This document shows, in pieces, positions 24,818 through 37,589 of a stretch of 64,000 nucleotides of DNA (the first letter of the stretch is position 1; every line of letters begins with the position of its first letter). This stretch comes from Zeus faber. Taxonomy: Eukaryota; Chordata; Actinopteri; Zeiformes; Zeidae. The notes below the pieces were generated by a model, which saw only the letters and a program-made list of their open reading frames with translations, ran no database searches and was not told the DNA's origin. The position numbers were made by a program, and so were the translations under genes. The stretch is from contig OY482852.1 of NCBI GenBank assembly GCA_960531495.1, forward strand, positions 31,429,573 through 31,493,572, read 5' to 3'.

Positions 24818-25439
24818 ACACACATTCTTGTACCTTGTACTGATATCAAAGTGAGGCAGAAACCACATTTTATTCCAGAAGGTGTTTGGAGAGACCTTTT
24901 CTTTCATCAATACAGGAAGAAATAAGGAGTATGGGAGTATCAGATGTAACTGTCTCTGTTCTCCAGAGCAACGATTACCTGTCTAACTCTAAAGCGATTA
25001 ATTTAAAACGTTTTAAACTATTTATTGTAAATGACATGTGACAAAATCTGACATCCTAATATTTTATATAGATTTGGTCAATTCAATCATTTCCACAGCA
25101 GTGCAATGTTACGAATGCCAATCTAATATTTGAATTTCATTTTTTTGTCTGTTTACTGTTTAATTTTAGGTTTGGGTTTATTTTTCTATTGGTTTTTGTC
25201 CATTTTTTTAAAAGGCTTTTCATTATATTGAATGTTTTTGTCATTAGGTTTATTGTACATTGCCATTTTTTTCCTGGTTCACTGCTAGCTTTATGCCATT
25301 CGTTAATCTGACCAAATGTTGTCACTTTTATTTTATTTATAAGTTTTTCTGTTATTTTTTAGGTGATATATTTTGTGTTTTGTTTTGCTTTATTCCATTG
25401 CTTTAATATTAGTGCCTATTCTTTTTTGTATAAGCCGTT

Positions 25440-25737
<298 letters not shown>

Positions 25738-26195
25738 TTGAAGGAAAGAATATAATCATGCAATCATGTAATATAACAAACAATTTAGCAAATAATAATT
25801 CCGCCAAAGGATTATTTTAGAGGCCATACTATATTTGTTTCTTTGTCTCTCTTCTATGAGCAGAATAATCTGAATTCTGAGCCACTCACCCATTGAAGGC
25901 CAGGCATAAATCAGGAACTACATGTTAATTCTTTGATCAAATACTTCCACACAGCCGGGGGGATATTTAAAAAACATGCAGTTAAAAGGGCATTTTTAAT
26001 TTGTTTCCATTTTTCCCTGACTTTTCGTTGCATTATGTTTAATAAAAGACAGTGAAGGACAGGTGCTGCAGCAAACACCAGAACAACACCAATCATCAGG
26101 AGTGATTGAGCCACAGTCAGTCTCCAACTGTTCTGACTGGGACCAGATGTATCACAAAACCCAATTTGCACAGGGTCACAGATGACTACTGAGCT
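25738..26195. other. No recognised feature
   Basis: No supported gene or repeat. Confidence 0.4.
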
Positions 26196-26396
26196 CGAAC
26201 ACACACACACACACACGCTTACGCGCACACGCACACACGCACACATGCACACACACACGCGCACACACGCACCCAACCACACAAACACAAACCCAAATAC
26301 TCAAATATATGATACACATCAATGTGCATGCACCACATTTGTGCATTGATTGCATTGAATCATGAGTATGTGTGTAACTTAAACACACACAAGTGA

Positions 26397-26428
<32 letters not shown>

Positions 26429-26453
26429 ACACACACACACACACACACACTCA
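26196..26453. repeat. Interrupted (CA)n region
   Basis: CA-rich with CGCA interruptions at 26196-26280 and purer CA at 26396-26452. Confidence 0.9.
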
Positions 26454-27520
26454 CTTGAGATACAGAAGAATAGAGAACGAGGGGTGAACCGCCACGTCCG
26501 TCATTGGAACTGTCAGTTTCTTAATTAACAGCCATTTCCGTTGCCTGCATTACGGACTGTGGGCCCGACCCAAACAAGCGCGCGGAAGGCACGGGGATGT
26601 GAGAACTTTAAGCTGGGGGAAACCCAGCTAGATTTGAAGACACCATCTCCTCAACCTCTGCGAAAGTGTTGCCAAAGAAAATTTTGAATTTTAAACAAAA
26701 AACAAAACCAAATGGAAACGCATCCTTTATGCGTCTCCTGGAAAAAAAATGTCTAATTTGGAGACGGGGACTCCAAATTTGGATACGTCACAAAAAAGAG
26801 CAGGTAACAACAAAACCATATTTTCACATATAGGTATTTTACATATGTGAATAGATTTTCTCTTTTTTAAGTGATTTCTTTTACTTGGTCTGTATTTTGG
26901 ACTGTTGTTTTCATGTTACTGAAATTTGGCTTGTGATAATAATGTAACTGGAAAAAAAATAAACACCCAGTGGAATAAGCCCATTTTCTACTGTTCCACT
27001 ACTTTGGAAGTGCAGCACTTGTATGGAGAATTTTTCTTTTTATATATATACGATCCATATACAGTACATTATTATTCACACTAGAAATTATGTTCTGGTA
27101 TGTGAAGTGTTTTTTTTATTCTAATGCCCAATGCAGATATACATGATTTTTAAAGATAGAAATTTAACATTAATTTTCTGTTTCTCTCTCTTGCTCTCTC
27201 CCTTTTTCCCCTTCTCCCTCTCTCACTCTCTCTCAGACATTTATCTAAATAGATGCTCTCTAATTAATGTGTCTGGCGGCCTTATTATTCTTTGAGGGTA
27301 ATATTTTTCTGTGATTCAAAGGCAGAAAAGGTCAATTCTAACAGAGACCCATGAGAACGAATTGGAGGCGGCGCAACTAGTGGTGAGGGGTGCCTTTGCC
27401 TGTGCACGCGCCACTGCTGCGTGTTTACCATGGGGGCGTTATCCTTCACCACTTAAACAGTCCATCTCGGTCGTGTAGATGATTCGTTGGGAGGACTGAA
27501 AGAGCTGGGAGGACACTTGT
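26454..27520. other. Unassigned; possible conserved block at 26495-26650
   Basis: 26495-26650 is of high complexity and free of repeats (gtttcttaattaacagcc; gcctgcattacggactg), which is CNE-like. A CT-rich run lies at 27180-27240. No coding frame. Confidence 0.3.
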
Positions 27521-27540
27521 GTACAGGAAGTTGTGATGGG

Positions 27541-28121
27541 GTGGACAACAGGGTCATGGGCGCCCAAGGCTCATTGATGCACGTGGGGAGCGAAGTGTAG
27601 GCCATCTGGTCTGATCCCACAGAAGAGCTGCTGTAGCACAAATTGCTGAAAAAGTTAATGCTGGCTATGATAGAAAGGTGTGAGAACACACAGCGCATCG
27701 CAGCTTGCTCCGTATGGGACTGCGTAGCCACAGACAGATTAGGGTGCCCATGCTGATCCCTGTCCACCTCCGAAAGTGCCTACAATGGGCGCATGAGCAT
27801 CAGAACTGGACCATGGAGCAATGGAAGAAGGTGGCCTGGTCTGATGAATCACGTTTTCTTCTACATCATGTGGACGGGGTTAGGGTCCTATCTGATCGAG
27901 CATCTGTGGGATGTGCTGAAACAACAAGCCGATCCATGGGGGCCCCACCTTGCAACTTACAGGACTTAAACGATCTGCTGCTTACATACTGTATTTGTGC
28001 CAGATAACACAGGACACCTTCAGAGGAGTCCATGCTTCGACGGGTCAGAGCTGTTTTGGCGGCACGAGGGGGAGCTACACAATAAGTGGTTATTTGTAGT
28101 GTTTTTTTAATGTTGTGGCTT
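27541..28121 (+). mobile_element. Tc1-like family 2, internally deleted copy
   Basis: It starts mid-element (gacaacagggtcatggg…) and retains the transposase part around RQ/HQNWTMEQWKKVAWSDES (near 27800-27850; SDES holds the first catalytic Asp). It then jumps, at gtggacggggttagggtcc (27868-27886), to the EHLWDVLKQQ region near 27895. It ends in ttttaatgttgtggc near 28120. The jump removes the second Asp and matches the deletion at 18660. The left end is lost. Confidence 0.87.
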
Positions 28122-29040
28122 GTAATGTACTGCCTTGTAATGTGAGAAAATAACAAACCTTGTTACAACCTTGCCTGTGATTCATTAATTGGAATTACTG
28201 GGGAGAATTACTTGAGAATATCAAACTCAGCCAACAAACTAAGGAAGGAAGGTATTTTTTCTATCTTCCCTACTGCATTGACATTGCCTGCTGGGGCCTC
28301 AATACAGCAAATGACACCAAAATAGCATTGATAACTTCTGGAAGTTAACTCCACAGACTGCAGACAAGTAACTGAAGGCACAGGCTCAGGAAAGTTAGCA
28401 TGCATGTACCTATTAAGGATGAATCGATAACCCAAATGATACAGGTATTGGATATTAGGCTGATACAAGGCTTAAATTGGGATAGCAGTATTGGGAAAAT
28501 ATCCCAAATACCAAAATTTGAAATCAAGAGCCATATGAAACAAGTCAGGTATTCAACCGAGAAGCATGTTAGCTCTATGTAATGGAGAACATTTGATAAC
28601 ATGGATCAAATAATTTCTAAATATGAGCTAATACTTCATGTATATGGTTCAGAATTCAGTATTCATAATGAATGAATGTATTTATGTGTCTTGGAAACAA
28701 CTTACTTACAACACAGCTGGACCAACGGATATGGTTATATAATAAAATGCTTATATCCTGTATGCTTTTATGATATTAGGACAGATATTGCAGTGGAGCA
28801 GCTTGTCATTTCAAGACAAATATTCAAATTAAGTTTAACAGATGATTTGCCCTGTATGAAATGCACATGCTCAGCAACATATGTGCGGGTCCATATGTAC
28901 CTTATCCATCCATTCTTGTAATTACATAAATTCTTTTACAGTTTGAATACTGCGAAAAAGCCAAGATTAGCAAGAAAAGCTGAGTGGAGGTTTCCTGGAT
29001 GCTAGATGCTCATTGTTGTGTGGAAAAAAGAAGGATGATT
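28122..29040. other. No recognised feature
   Basis: AT-rich and unassigned. Short open frames have no family resemblance. Confidence 0.4.
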
Positions 29041-29535
29041 CTTTAAGCCCCCATAGATCGGCTTGTTGTTCAAGCCCTAACCCCAGCCGTCCACATGATG
29101 TAGAAGAAAACGTGATTCATCAGACCAGGCCACCTTCTTCCATTGCTCCATGGTCCAGTTTTGACGCTTAAATGCCCATTCGAGGCACTTTCGGCAGTGG
29201 ATGGGGTCAGCATGGACACTCTGACCGGTCTGCGGCCCAGCAGCCCCATACGCAGCAAGCCTACGATGCACTGAGTGTTCTGACACCTTTCTATCATATC
29301 ATTCTATCATATCGTTAACTTTTTCAGAAATTTGTGCTACAGTAGCTCTTCTGTTGGATTGGAGATCCAAATGTCAGATCCTTACGTTTGCCCATTTTTT
29401 CTGGATCCAGCACATCAACTTCAACTTCACTTGCTGCCTAATATATCCCACCCCTTGACAGGTGCCATTGGAACGACATGAGCAATGTCATTCAGTTCAC
29501 CTGCCAGTGGTTTTAATATTGTGGCTAATCGGTGT
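29041..29535 (-). mobile_element. Tc1-like family 2, most deleted copy
   Basis: The element's 5' end is at 29535 (accgattagccacaatatta in reverse). Minus-strand fragments include RRLAAYGAAGPQTGQSVHA and QNWTMEQWKKVAWSDES, then a jump near 29085 (ggctggggttagggc in reverse) to the EQQ region. The other terminal repeat is missing. It carries the same first deletion join as the copies at 17992 and 27541, plus extra losses. Confidence 0.85.
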
Positions 29536-31787
29536 TTACACTGTACATATGCAAATTTTGTAATCTAAACGGGAGGTTCATGCATGTTTGCATCAAGAGT
29601 TTAATGGAGTATGGTGGATAATCAGGTTTACGCCTCGAACGCTGTAAGTAACTGAACCAGGTAATGCATGAGAGAAACAGGTAAAGTTGAAAATAAACAG
29701 GTTTTAAACCTGATAGATTAAGGTTAATACAAAATGGGCAAACACAAAATGCAAGTTTAAACTGTCGTGGACCTGCGTTGATACTGAGCCACAAATGTCT
29801 TTAAGGCAAGATAATGCTACCAAGACTCCCCACTGAGACAACCAGGGAAACATGTATACTTTATTTTACTTTACTTTATATGATGACATTCACACAGGCT
29901 GGAATTCCAAAAAAATCAGCTCAGTTTAATGATAGATTTAATTTCAGATAATTCAAATTTTTAATGTCTTAGAAAACATGTTTTCTTTTCAATTTAACCA
30001 TTCTAAATAAAATACAAATGAATTGCAAAGCCCTAGAAAGTATTTGGAGTTGGTACTGTCCAATTACCACACCCCAGTATATAGCCATGATCTTTCCATT
30101 GTGTAACCCTTTTTCCCAACCAGCACATGACGTTTACAAGCTAGATATCTTCATCAACCTCAGCAGTACCCAACCCCTGACTATGCAGGATGTACCTACC
30201 ATTTTGAAAATTGATTGAGTATTGTTTATAAATTAACAAGGTGGAGGACTTAAATATATACAGGGGCAGGGCTTCGGAGGGGCTCAGGGGGAGATTGTAC
30301 CGGGGCCCGGGACTCCCGGGGGCCCGAGACACCACCTTTTTGTTTAGACTGGGGGGGCCCTTGGCATGTCGGGTAGGCCCTTGACATGTATTAACATATC
30401 CAACGGAATTGGTTTTGAGTGCTGATACAATGTCACATTTAAAGCATTACCATAGTTTCCATTAGTGCACACAATTGTATATATACCACCTAAGTCACAA
30501 AGGAATCATGGTCAATTTCAATTGGAATTACGGAACTACAATTTGAGTCATTACTCAAATAAAACCATTACATTGATGAAATTATTAAACCATGGATGTA
30601 TTGAAATTTAAAATGCATGGGTTTAAATTTCGTTCTGACTAGCACAAACTAAAAGCAGGATACTGGTTTTGCTTTCTCTCGAGTGAACGGTCTATTCAAT
30701 TCAAGGTTGGGTGAGAATAGGGATATAGGGTCATACCCTCAGTATGAATTTCATTGATAGATACATTTTAACTGGATATAATAGCAGAATTTGCGCAACT
30801 GTGTACCTAATGTACCCATCAGCCAGTCTACCAGGTAGACATTTTCATGGTAACAGCCAGCTCCACCAATCAGAGATGTCGCTGTTACACTTAGGATTGT
30901 GGATAGTGTAGTCTCCATAACATCATGAGTAAAACATGTTTTTCTTAAAACAAGGTTGATAACATATGAACTTGTGCCTTCTACAGGAGCAAAAACAATT
31001 TATTATATACATTGCATAATATTTACACAGTTATTAATAAACGTTTAAAACCCTAACGCAAAACCTTAATTCTAGAAACTACACAAACTTCCATGCCACT
31101 TTGTTATGCATCTTGATGCAATTGCCTCATAGGTATAGTAGTTGTATTATTAAAATTTTTTAAATGAAATAAATTTATGTGTGAAAAATGACATGCATGT
31201 AATACTAGGAGTTAATTTGTTCAGGGAATATACCTGCATTGTCAGAACTTACAAATGTAATTTGCAAAGTACTGAATTATATGTTGAGACCATTTTAAGT
31301 GGCGCCCCCTATTGACACTACCACCCCTCTAACAGTACATGTCCAGAGTTGTCCAAAACACTAGACCTTATTTTGGTAGCTCTTTTAATTATTGAGGGTT
31401 AATGTTCAAAGGTCAATATCTTAAACATATTTTTGGAAAGGTCTCATTTTGTATGTAAACATACGTGTGAGTATCTCAAAGTCTTTCTTCTGGTTAGTTT
31501 TAGTTTTGGTGTACGTATTGTATTCCCCATGACTTTAACTTGCTTTGCTACTGTATGTACTGTATATATATATAACTTAAATGTGTATCATACAACGTGT
31601 GGGTGTCATATGGGTGAAATGGTTAAAGGGGGAGGGATGTAGTAGCCCACAGAGGGCATTGTTTTTTCTTACCTATACTTACCTATATAACAGGAACAGG
31701 AAGTGTTTGCTGCCTCTCTCCACAGCTGTGCTAGCATGGCTAACAGGTGAATGATCAAAATACTCTGAATGCATCTACAGGATATTA
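29536..31787. other. No gene; GC-rich patch at 30262-30370
   Basis: A G/C-rich patch with ggggcccgggactcccgg near 30302 stands out from AT-rich surroundings and may be an element end. The rest is unassigned. Confidence 0.3.
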
Positions 31788-31811
31788 CTATATATATATA
31801 TATATATATAG

Positions 31812-31890
<79 letters not shown>
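31788..31890. repeat. (TA)n microsatellite
   Basis: About 100 bp TA, interrupted once by gtaata near 31810. Confidence 0.96.
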
Positions 31891-31895
<5 letters not shown>

Positions 31896-31902
31896 ATATC
31901 AG

Positions 31903-31970
31903 GTTCAAGTTCAAAAGATTATTTGTCACGTACATACGGTTATACATACAGTATATGCAGTGATAAATAT
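31903..31970 (-). mobile_element. Rex/L2-like LINE 3' tip, minus strand
   Basis: ttcaagttcaaaagatt, ttgtcacgtacatac and tatgcagtgat are the reverse complement of the 3' end at 10680-10762. Only the last ~70 bp are present, and the TA tract lies at its 3' side. Confidence 0.65.
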
Positions 31971-32560
31971 ATATATATGAAATCGCACCAAATCGTTATC
32001 ATGATGGGTCAGAACCACACGTCACTTTGAAACATTACATACAAAGTCCATCGTACCCACAGCCGTTATTGTGGGTGTAGCACCAATAACTCCTCACTGT
32101 TTGGCGCTGAACTCGGTGGTCAGAAGCTGCAATAATCAGAGCCTCAATTAGTGCTGGCCAATCAATGGGGTAATTGCAGAGTGAGACTGATGGACTGTGA
32201 GGGAATAGGTGTGACTTGCTGCTGCTGGCTGGAAACATATCGATTTACCTTGAAGCAATTAGCCTGTTTTCTACCACATATCGAAGGAGCGGTCCCCAGC
32301 CATCTGTTTTCTATAATGCACAGAAGAGTTACACAGAAAATGAGAGAGAGAGTGCATGCAGTTGCATTGGATGTGCTGTTCATTGCATAGCTCCACTTTT
32401 CTCTCTTGGTGGAACAACAGAAAATATCCAAAACACACTTAGTGCCTTACTAACAATGGTGTGGAAGCGCTTAGGTACAGCAGACTGTGGCCTCCACCAA
32501 TTTATTTTTATTTTTGTGTACGATCTAAAAATGAATTATCTTCTAGGATACAGCCCCCCT
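31971..32560. other. Transposon-free block, CNE-like at 32045-32290
   Basis: Complex unique sequence with homeodomain-type words (caattagtgc, gccaatcaatgg, gcaattagcc). It resembles conserved regulatory DNA of gene deserts. Inference only; conservation was not tested. Confidence 0.25.
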
Positions 32561-32566
32561 TCAGCA

Positions 32567-32592
32567 CACACACACACACTACACGCCGCACG

Positions 32593-32632
<40 letters not shown>

Positions 32633-32704
32633 CACACACACGCGCGCGCGTATACACACATGCGCACACACACGCACACATGCACACACACACACGCACA
32701 CACA
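32567..32704. repeat. Imperfect (CA)n region with CG interruptions
   Basis: CA units mixed with CGCACA and a cgcgcgcg stretch near 32641. This is alternating purine-pyrimidine throughout, a Z-DNA-prone composition. Confidence 0.92.
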
Positions 32705-32943
32705 GGGACATGGACCTGGCGAGCTATTGATTTAGAAAGCTATTTCCAAGATGTCTGTCTCCATCCGTGTGGCAGTAATGTGCAAAAGACCAATCTCTTC
32801 CCAACCAGAACCATTAATGCAGACACCCTATCTACCCAGCTATAATAATAGAGCCACTTGAGATCAGTATGTTGGCTTTGAAGCATTATTTTTTTCCAGA
32901 CACCAACAATCAAAGAAAAGATAAAATTTTGCTGCTTCTCTGT

Positions 32944-32954
32944 GAGAGAGAGAA

Positions 32955-33018
<64 letters not shown>
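32944..33018. repeat. (GA)n tract
   Basis: About 75 bp of GA with AAAG breaks. A shorter GA run follows near 33138. Confidence 0.95.
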
Positions 33019-33019
<1 letters not shown>

Positions 33020-33640
33020 AACCCTAAATGGAGCTCTAATTATAATGACCTTCCCGTGAAAAACGCTGGGCCGTAATTGGAAAACAGCCCCAGAGTATAA
33101 GCCATCTTCTTCAGAAGTGGCTGTGATGGAGGACAGCGAGAGAGAGAGAGGGAAAGAGAATGAGCAGGGAAGAAAAGGTGGAGCCAATCAAGAGATCAGT
33201 GAATTAGTTGGATGTAAGAGAACAGAAATTCTCTGCTTCTTTTTCTGTATCAAAAAAAAGTTTCTTTGAACAGGTTGTTCAGTAAATGGCACATTGTCAA
33301 TGGCATAGGCCAAAAAAATAAATAATTGTGCTCCGGTGAGGTGTTATATAGACACTTTATACAGACATATACAGTAGACACATACAGTCGCGACTCGCGA
33401 CCAGACCTGGACGTATTACTTGCACTGGCCTGTCTATGAGGATCTCCATGAGGATCTCTTTCCCCATTACTGTCTAGCTTTATTTTAAACAAACCCCCCC
33501 AAAAACGAAACCTCTCTCTAACGCTATTAGTGCTACTTATTTCTCCAGAATATTATCTGGCTGTGACTGTGACATACAGTTGGTTGACCTATGTCGACTG
33601 TTGCGACTTGCCTTAATGTTGGATGAATGCTGCCTTTAAA
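33019..33640. other. Unassigned; CNE-like at 33025-33130
   Basis: Contains ctctaattataatgacc and gggccgtaattggaaaac with no repeat resemblance. No coding signal. Confidence 0.25.
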
Positions 33641-33913
33641 GTAAATGCTATATAGACTGCATCTTATGTAGTGCTATTCTAATCCTGTGACCACTCACAG
33701 CAACTTATAATATGTGCCTCATATTCACCCATTCACACACATATTCATACATCGATAGTGGCGGCAACTGTGCAAGGTGCACACCTGCTCACTGAGAGCA
33801 GTTTGGGGTTCAGTGTCTTGCTCAAGGACACTTCGTCACACTGCCGAGGATCGAAATTTGAACCCTCTGATTACTGGATGACCCGCTCTACCTCCTGGGC
33901 CATGCCTCCCGAA
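33641..33913 (-). mobile_element. tRNA-derived SINE (second SINE family)
   Basis: On the minus strand the head reads ggcccaggaggtagagcggg (A-box-like) and agggttcaaatttcgatcc (B-box-like), then ccttgagcaagacactgaac. The tail has gaatagcactacataag. The same body occurs at 53738 and 55155 on the plus strand. Moderately diverged. Confidence 0.75.
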
Positions 33914-34195
33914 AAAAATCATGAAAAGTCAAACCGTGGCCTCTGCACAATATTGTCCAATGCAGTTGCCATGTGCACTAAAGTCTCTCCGAATATGTTA
34001 AAGCCCCGCCCCCCATTTGTCATCCCCTACCATACCATATTTACATATTCATTTCTGCACCCAAATTAACATACAGCGACTGTATCTCCACTACTCATTA
34101 CTAAACTAATAGATTTTAATCCAATGTTCTGTGCAATAATTTCCCTTCAGACTCATCAGTATGGGATGCACATTTGTACCCACTTAATGCACACT

Positions 34196-34217
34196 GACAC
34201 ACACATCGACACACACC

Positions 34218-34255
<38 letters not shown>

Positions 34256-34256
34256 G

Positions 34257-34291
<35 letters not shown>

Positions 34292-34312
34292 CACATACAC
34301 ACACACACACAA
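34196..34312. repeat. (CA)n with CGAC interruptions
   Basis: CA tract with repeated caccgacac breaks. Confidence 0.95.
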
Positions 34313-34477
34313 ATTCTGCTGTCTGTCTTGCTGTGCCATCATTCCCGTCTTACACATTTTTTCCTTTTCAGAAATCTTCACAATGGGGCCTCGGGCACGA
34401 TGAGAAAACTGCTTTCTCGAGCACTCTCTCCCCTTCCTTTATTGTCTTGAACAAAGACAGTTTATTAATCCAAAAGG

Positions 34478-34552
34478 GTGGGGAAGAGAGAAGGAGGAGG
34501 AGGAGGAGAAGAAACAGAAAGAGAGAGAAAGAGAGAGAGAGAGAAAGAGAGA
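34478..34552. repeat. Purine-rich GA/GGA tract
   Basis: aggaggaggaggag followed by GA-rich sequence. A pure (CA)n tract follows at 34692-34738. Confidence 0.9.
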
Positions 34553-34689
34553 AGATAGTGAAACAGAATGGCAAAGTCAAAGCAGTTTTGAGTTTCATCT
34601 CATCTTTTTTTCCTTTAGAACTGAGGGCTGGGAAGAAAAAAAAAGAAATCAATTATGAAGCACACCTGAATATTATTTGGAGCACCCTG

Positions 34690-34739
<50 letters not shown>

Positions 34740-34740
<1 letters not shown>

Positions 34741-35390
34741 CTCGCCTATTTTTCCCGCCGTCCCCGGGAAAAACCAAATTACTCAGCAAACTTATCGCTT
34801 GCCGTAGCAGGTCTGGTATTAAAGAAAACAATCAAGTGGGTCTGGATTAATCTCTGACAGGCACCTTATCTTTAACTTGCACCTTTGTTATTTTCTGATG
34901 AGCTGCTTCTTTTTTTTTGTCCCACCCCTTCCTCCGCCACCACATTGTATGCCCCCCTCTTTTCATTTTCTCTATGCGGCGCAGTGGAGGACCTTTTGGT
35001 TTATTAAAAAAAAGCCCTTTATTTGTGAAGAACAAAGAAAAGGCGAAGGCAAACAATAAGGTCAGGCAATCTCCTTTCTGCCAGCAGTCGCTCACCTGTT
35101 ATTCCGGCGGCGTTATCAGCGATTCAGACAGAAAGGACGGGGTACTCGCTGCCGTTGTCGCTTCTGCTGCTGGTAGCAGGTCTGGATGGGGGAAAAAAAG
35201 CTGATTGACATATATCAACCTCCAGCCAAAGACCCTTTGGCAGCATCAACATATCAAAGGGAGAGAAGCCCCCCTGGCTGCCGCGCACTTTAGCTGCGTT
35301 GTCCAACAGGAAGTGGAGATTCAGAGGGCAAGGCTGGCGGAATACTGGCGCTCGCACATGCACAAGATACAAGGGTACATATTGTATGCA
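34740..35390. other. Transposon-free, CNE-like region
   Basis: Complex sequence with SOX-like words (cctttgttattt, gaacaaagaaaag, aacaataagg) and tgattgacatatatcaacc. No repeats and no supported exon. The look is that of conserved non-coding DNA near a developmental gene, but this is inference. Confidence 0.3.
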
Positions 35391-35521
35391 CGTGTACACA
35401 CACAGACGCATACACACAACACAAGTACGCATTCAAACACACGCAAACAACTATAGGCACAGAACCACACATGTACTGTATGGGTTTATATGTATTTATT
35501 CACCTTTTCCAAAAGTTGTAT

Positions 35522-35990
35522 TTGATATAAAAAATCGACATTGTTGATATCAGACCATTTTTGAAATTTTCTCAAAAAAAAATGTAAACCACTTCCAATT
35601 ATTTTCAATGCAGAACCGCAATTTCGATGTCAAGAATGTGTATTGTTGATATCTAAAATTGGTATTGTTGATATAAATCATTTGAATTCTTGATATCACA
35701 ATTGCAATAAGCATTGCATGATATCAATATTTTCAAGTTTTGATATCAAAAGTTGCAATTAAATTCTTGATATCAAGAAGTACATTTCGGATATAAATTC
35801 TAATTGTTGATAAGAATGATCAATATCAGGAATGGGAATTGTTGATATGAACAAGAAAACTTTTGATATCACCAATTCAAATTGTTGATCTAAAAAATAA
35901 AAAAGTGAAGACACATTCTTCATATCATAATTGCGATTCTGCATTCAACCAACGGAAGTTGTTTACATTTTTGATCAAGAATTCAATTCT
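35522..35990. mobile_element. Inverted-repeat element made of GATATC palindromes
   Basis: Left aaaaatgtaaaccacttcc (35578) and following bases match the reverse complement of the right side (aaaaatgtaaacaacttcc, ending near 35973) for about 70 bp. This includes tgcagaaccgcaatt against tgcagaatcgcaatt. Between them the word ttgatatcaa, or a near variant, recurs more than ten times every 20-35 bp. It is non-coding. No known family is recognised and no clear target duplication was found. Confidence 0.6.
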
Positions 35991-36134
35991 TGATATAAAC
36001 AATGTGGGGTTTTTTTTTTAATTCAAGTGTACATTTACAAGTAGTTCAATCAGAATTGCAAATACTTTGAAAAGTTGAACAAATGCATGTATACGCTGCA
36101 TACACACATAAATAAGTATGTACACAGGAACACA

Positions 36135-36176
<42 letters not shown>

Positions 36177-36410
36177 CACAGAATCAGAATGATTTACATG
36201 TACAAGGAATATGCCTTGGAGGTTATTTGTGGGTAAATATGGGCAATTAACATAAAAAAAAGCTTGACAGTCTGAAATAAAGAATATAAGTAAAAAAAAA
36301 TAGAATATAAAATAAAATGAAATCAAAATGGCCAAATATACACAAACAAGCATAGCAACACACAAAAACACAGACAATAAACCCACAAAATAAGTACCAC
36401 ATGGAACACA

Positions 36411-36449
<39 letters not shown>

Positions 36450-36480
36450 ACACACACACATCTACATACACACACACACA
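36135..36480 (-). repeat. Retroposon tail flanked by CA tracts
   Basis: CA runs at 36135-36180 and 36410-36480 enclose agaatcagaatgatttacat at 36181 and tggccaaatatacacaa near 36329. These words recur at 43203 and 48196, so this is a reversed LINE/SINE 3' region. Confidence 0.55.
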
Positions 36481-36899
36481 TTTTGACAGCACTATGTGAT
36501 GTATTCTGAAGAACCTGTGGTAACCACAGCCACTGAAGCATAGATTGGTCGAGGGCTGATTGAACTCAATAGAGGAGCGGTGCTTTTCAGATTTCTCTTC
36601 ATTTAGCACCTCCAACCATTTGTCCTTGACACCCTAAGCAGGCAAACAGCTGCCAGATCAGACCACTGAGACGCGGCCTGAACATCCTATATGGTTTATG
36701 GTCTGCGCCACCTATATTGATTGCAGGATCATGAAGAATGCACAGTTAACAATGCATATTAAAAAACGATACAAAAAAAAGTAATCCGCTCTGTTGAGCC
36801 TTTATAATGAATAACAATGTAGTTCACAGTTGTATGTGTAATGGATATTTCTGTACCGAATTGGAGCATACATGAAACCATTCTAGTTAGATTGTGCTT
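36481..36899. other. No recognised feature
   Basis: Unassigned sequence. Confidence 0.35.
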
Positions 36900-37291
36900 C
36901 AAAAAAGAAGAATCTTTATTTGTCACACCACACACTTTGGATGGTGGCCGGTGAAATGAACCTCTGCGTTTAACCCATCCTGGCTTGTCCTTCCTCCAGG
37001 GGCACAGCCAGGAGCAGTGGGCAGCATTGTGGACACACCCAGGGACCAGGTGATGAGTGTCCATCGCTGGTCAGACAATGACGTGTGCCTGTTTTTGGGG
37101 GGAGTCCTTACTGACATTAGGTGGAGGAACCCCATGTGAGCATGGGGAGAACATGCAAACTCCACACAGAAAGGCTCCTATTCGGGAGATAACCCGCCGG
37201 AGCACGGTGCCAACAGCGCCCCAGGCGGGAATCAAACCCAGGACCTTCTTGCTGTGAGGCAGCAGTGCAATGCACTGTGCCACCGTGCCAC
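36900..37291 (-). mobile_element. DANA/V-SINE-like SINE, near full length
   Basis: On the minus strand: tRNA-like head ggcacggtggcacagtgcat, B-box-like ggtcctgggtttgattccc, then the conserved core cctttctgtgtggagtttgc atgttctcccc. It ends in a CA-rich bit and ttattt…gattcttc. About 390 bp. A close relative lies at 55675-56094 and a 3' piece at 4462-4655. Confidence 0.82.
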
Positions 37292-37589
37292 AAAAATGTT
37301 AACGCAAAAATGGGGGTAAGTCCCTGATCTTAATCAAAGCATAATTACGGTCATTTTGGGCCCATTTTTTCATAATATCATAACACCATCAGCACAAAAC
37401 TACACCAAAAAAAACAGAATATGCAGCATGCTATAAATAGATAATGTAATTTAGAACATTTCCAGATATGACGAACGTACATTAATTTTTATGCACACTT
37501 TTAAGCTACTTCTCTTCCTTGTTTTGGCAGATACTAGTATTTTTGTCGTACAACCTCTCTTAGAAATTTTCCGTCTGTTCATTAACAAG

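Noticed and set aside
35522-35990. CRISPR-like array
   Set aside because: The repeated unit is a short palindrome with irregular spacing inside inverted arms, in a eukaryotic genome. No cas genes.
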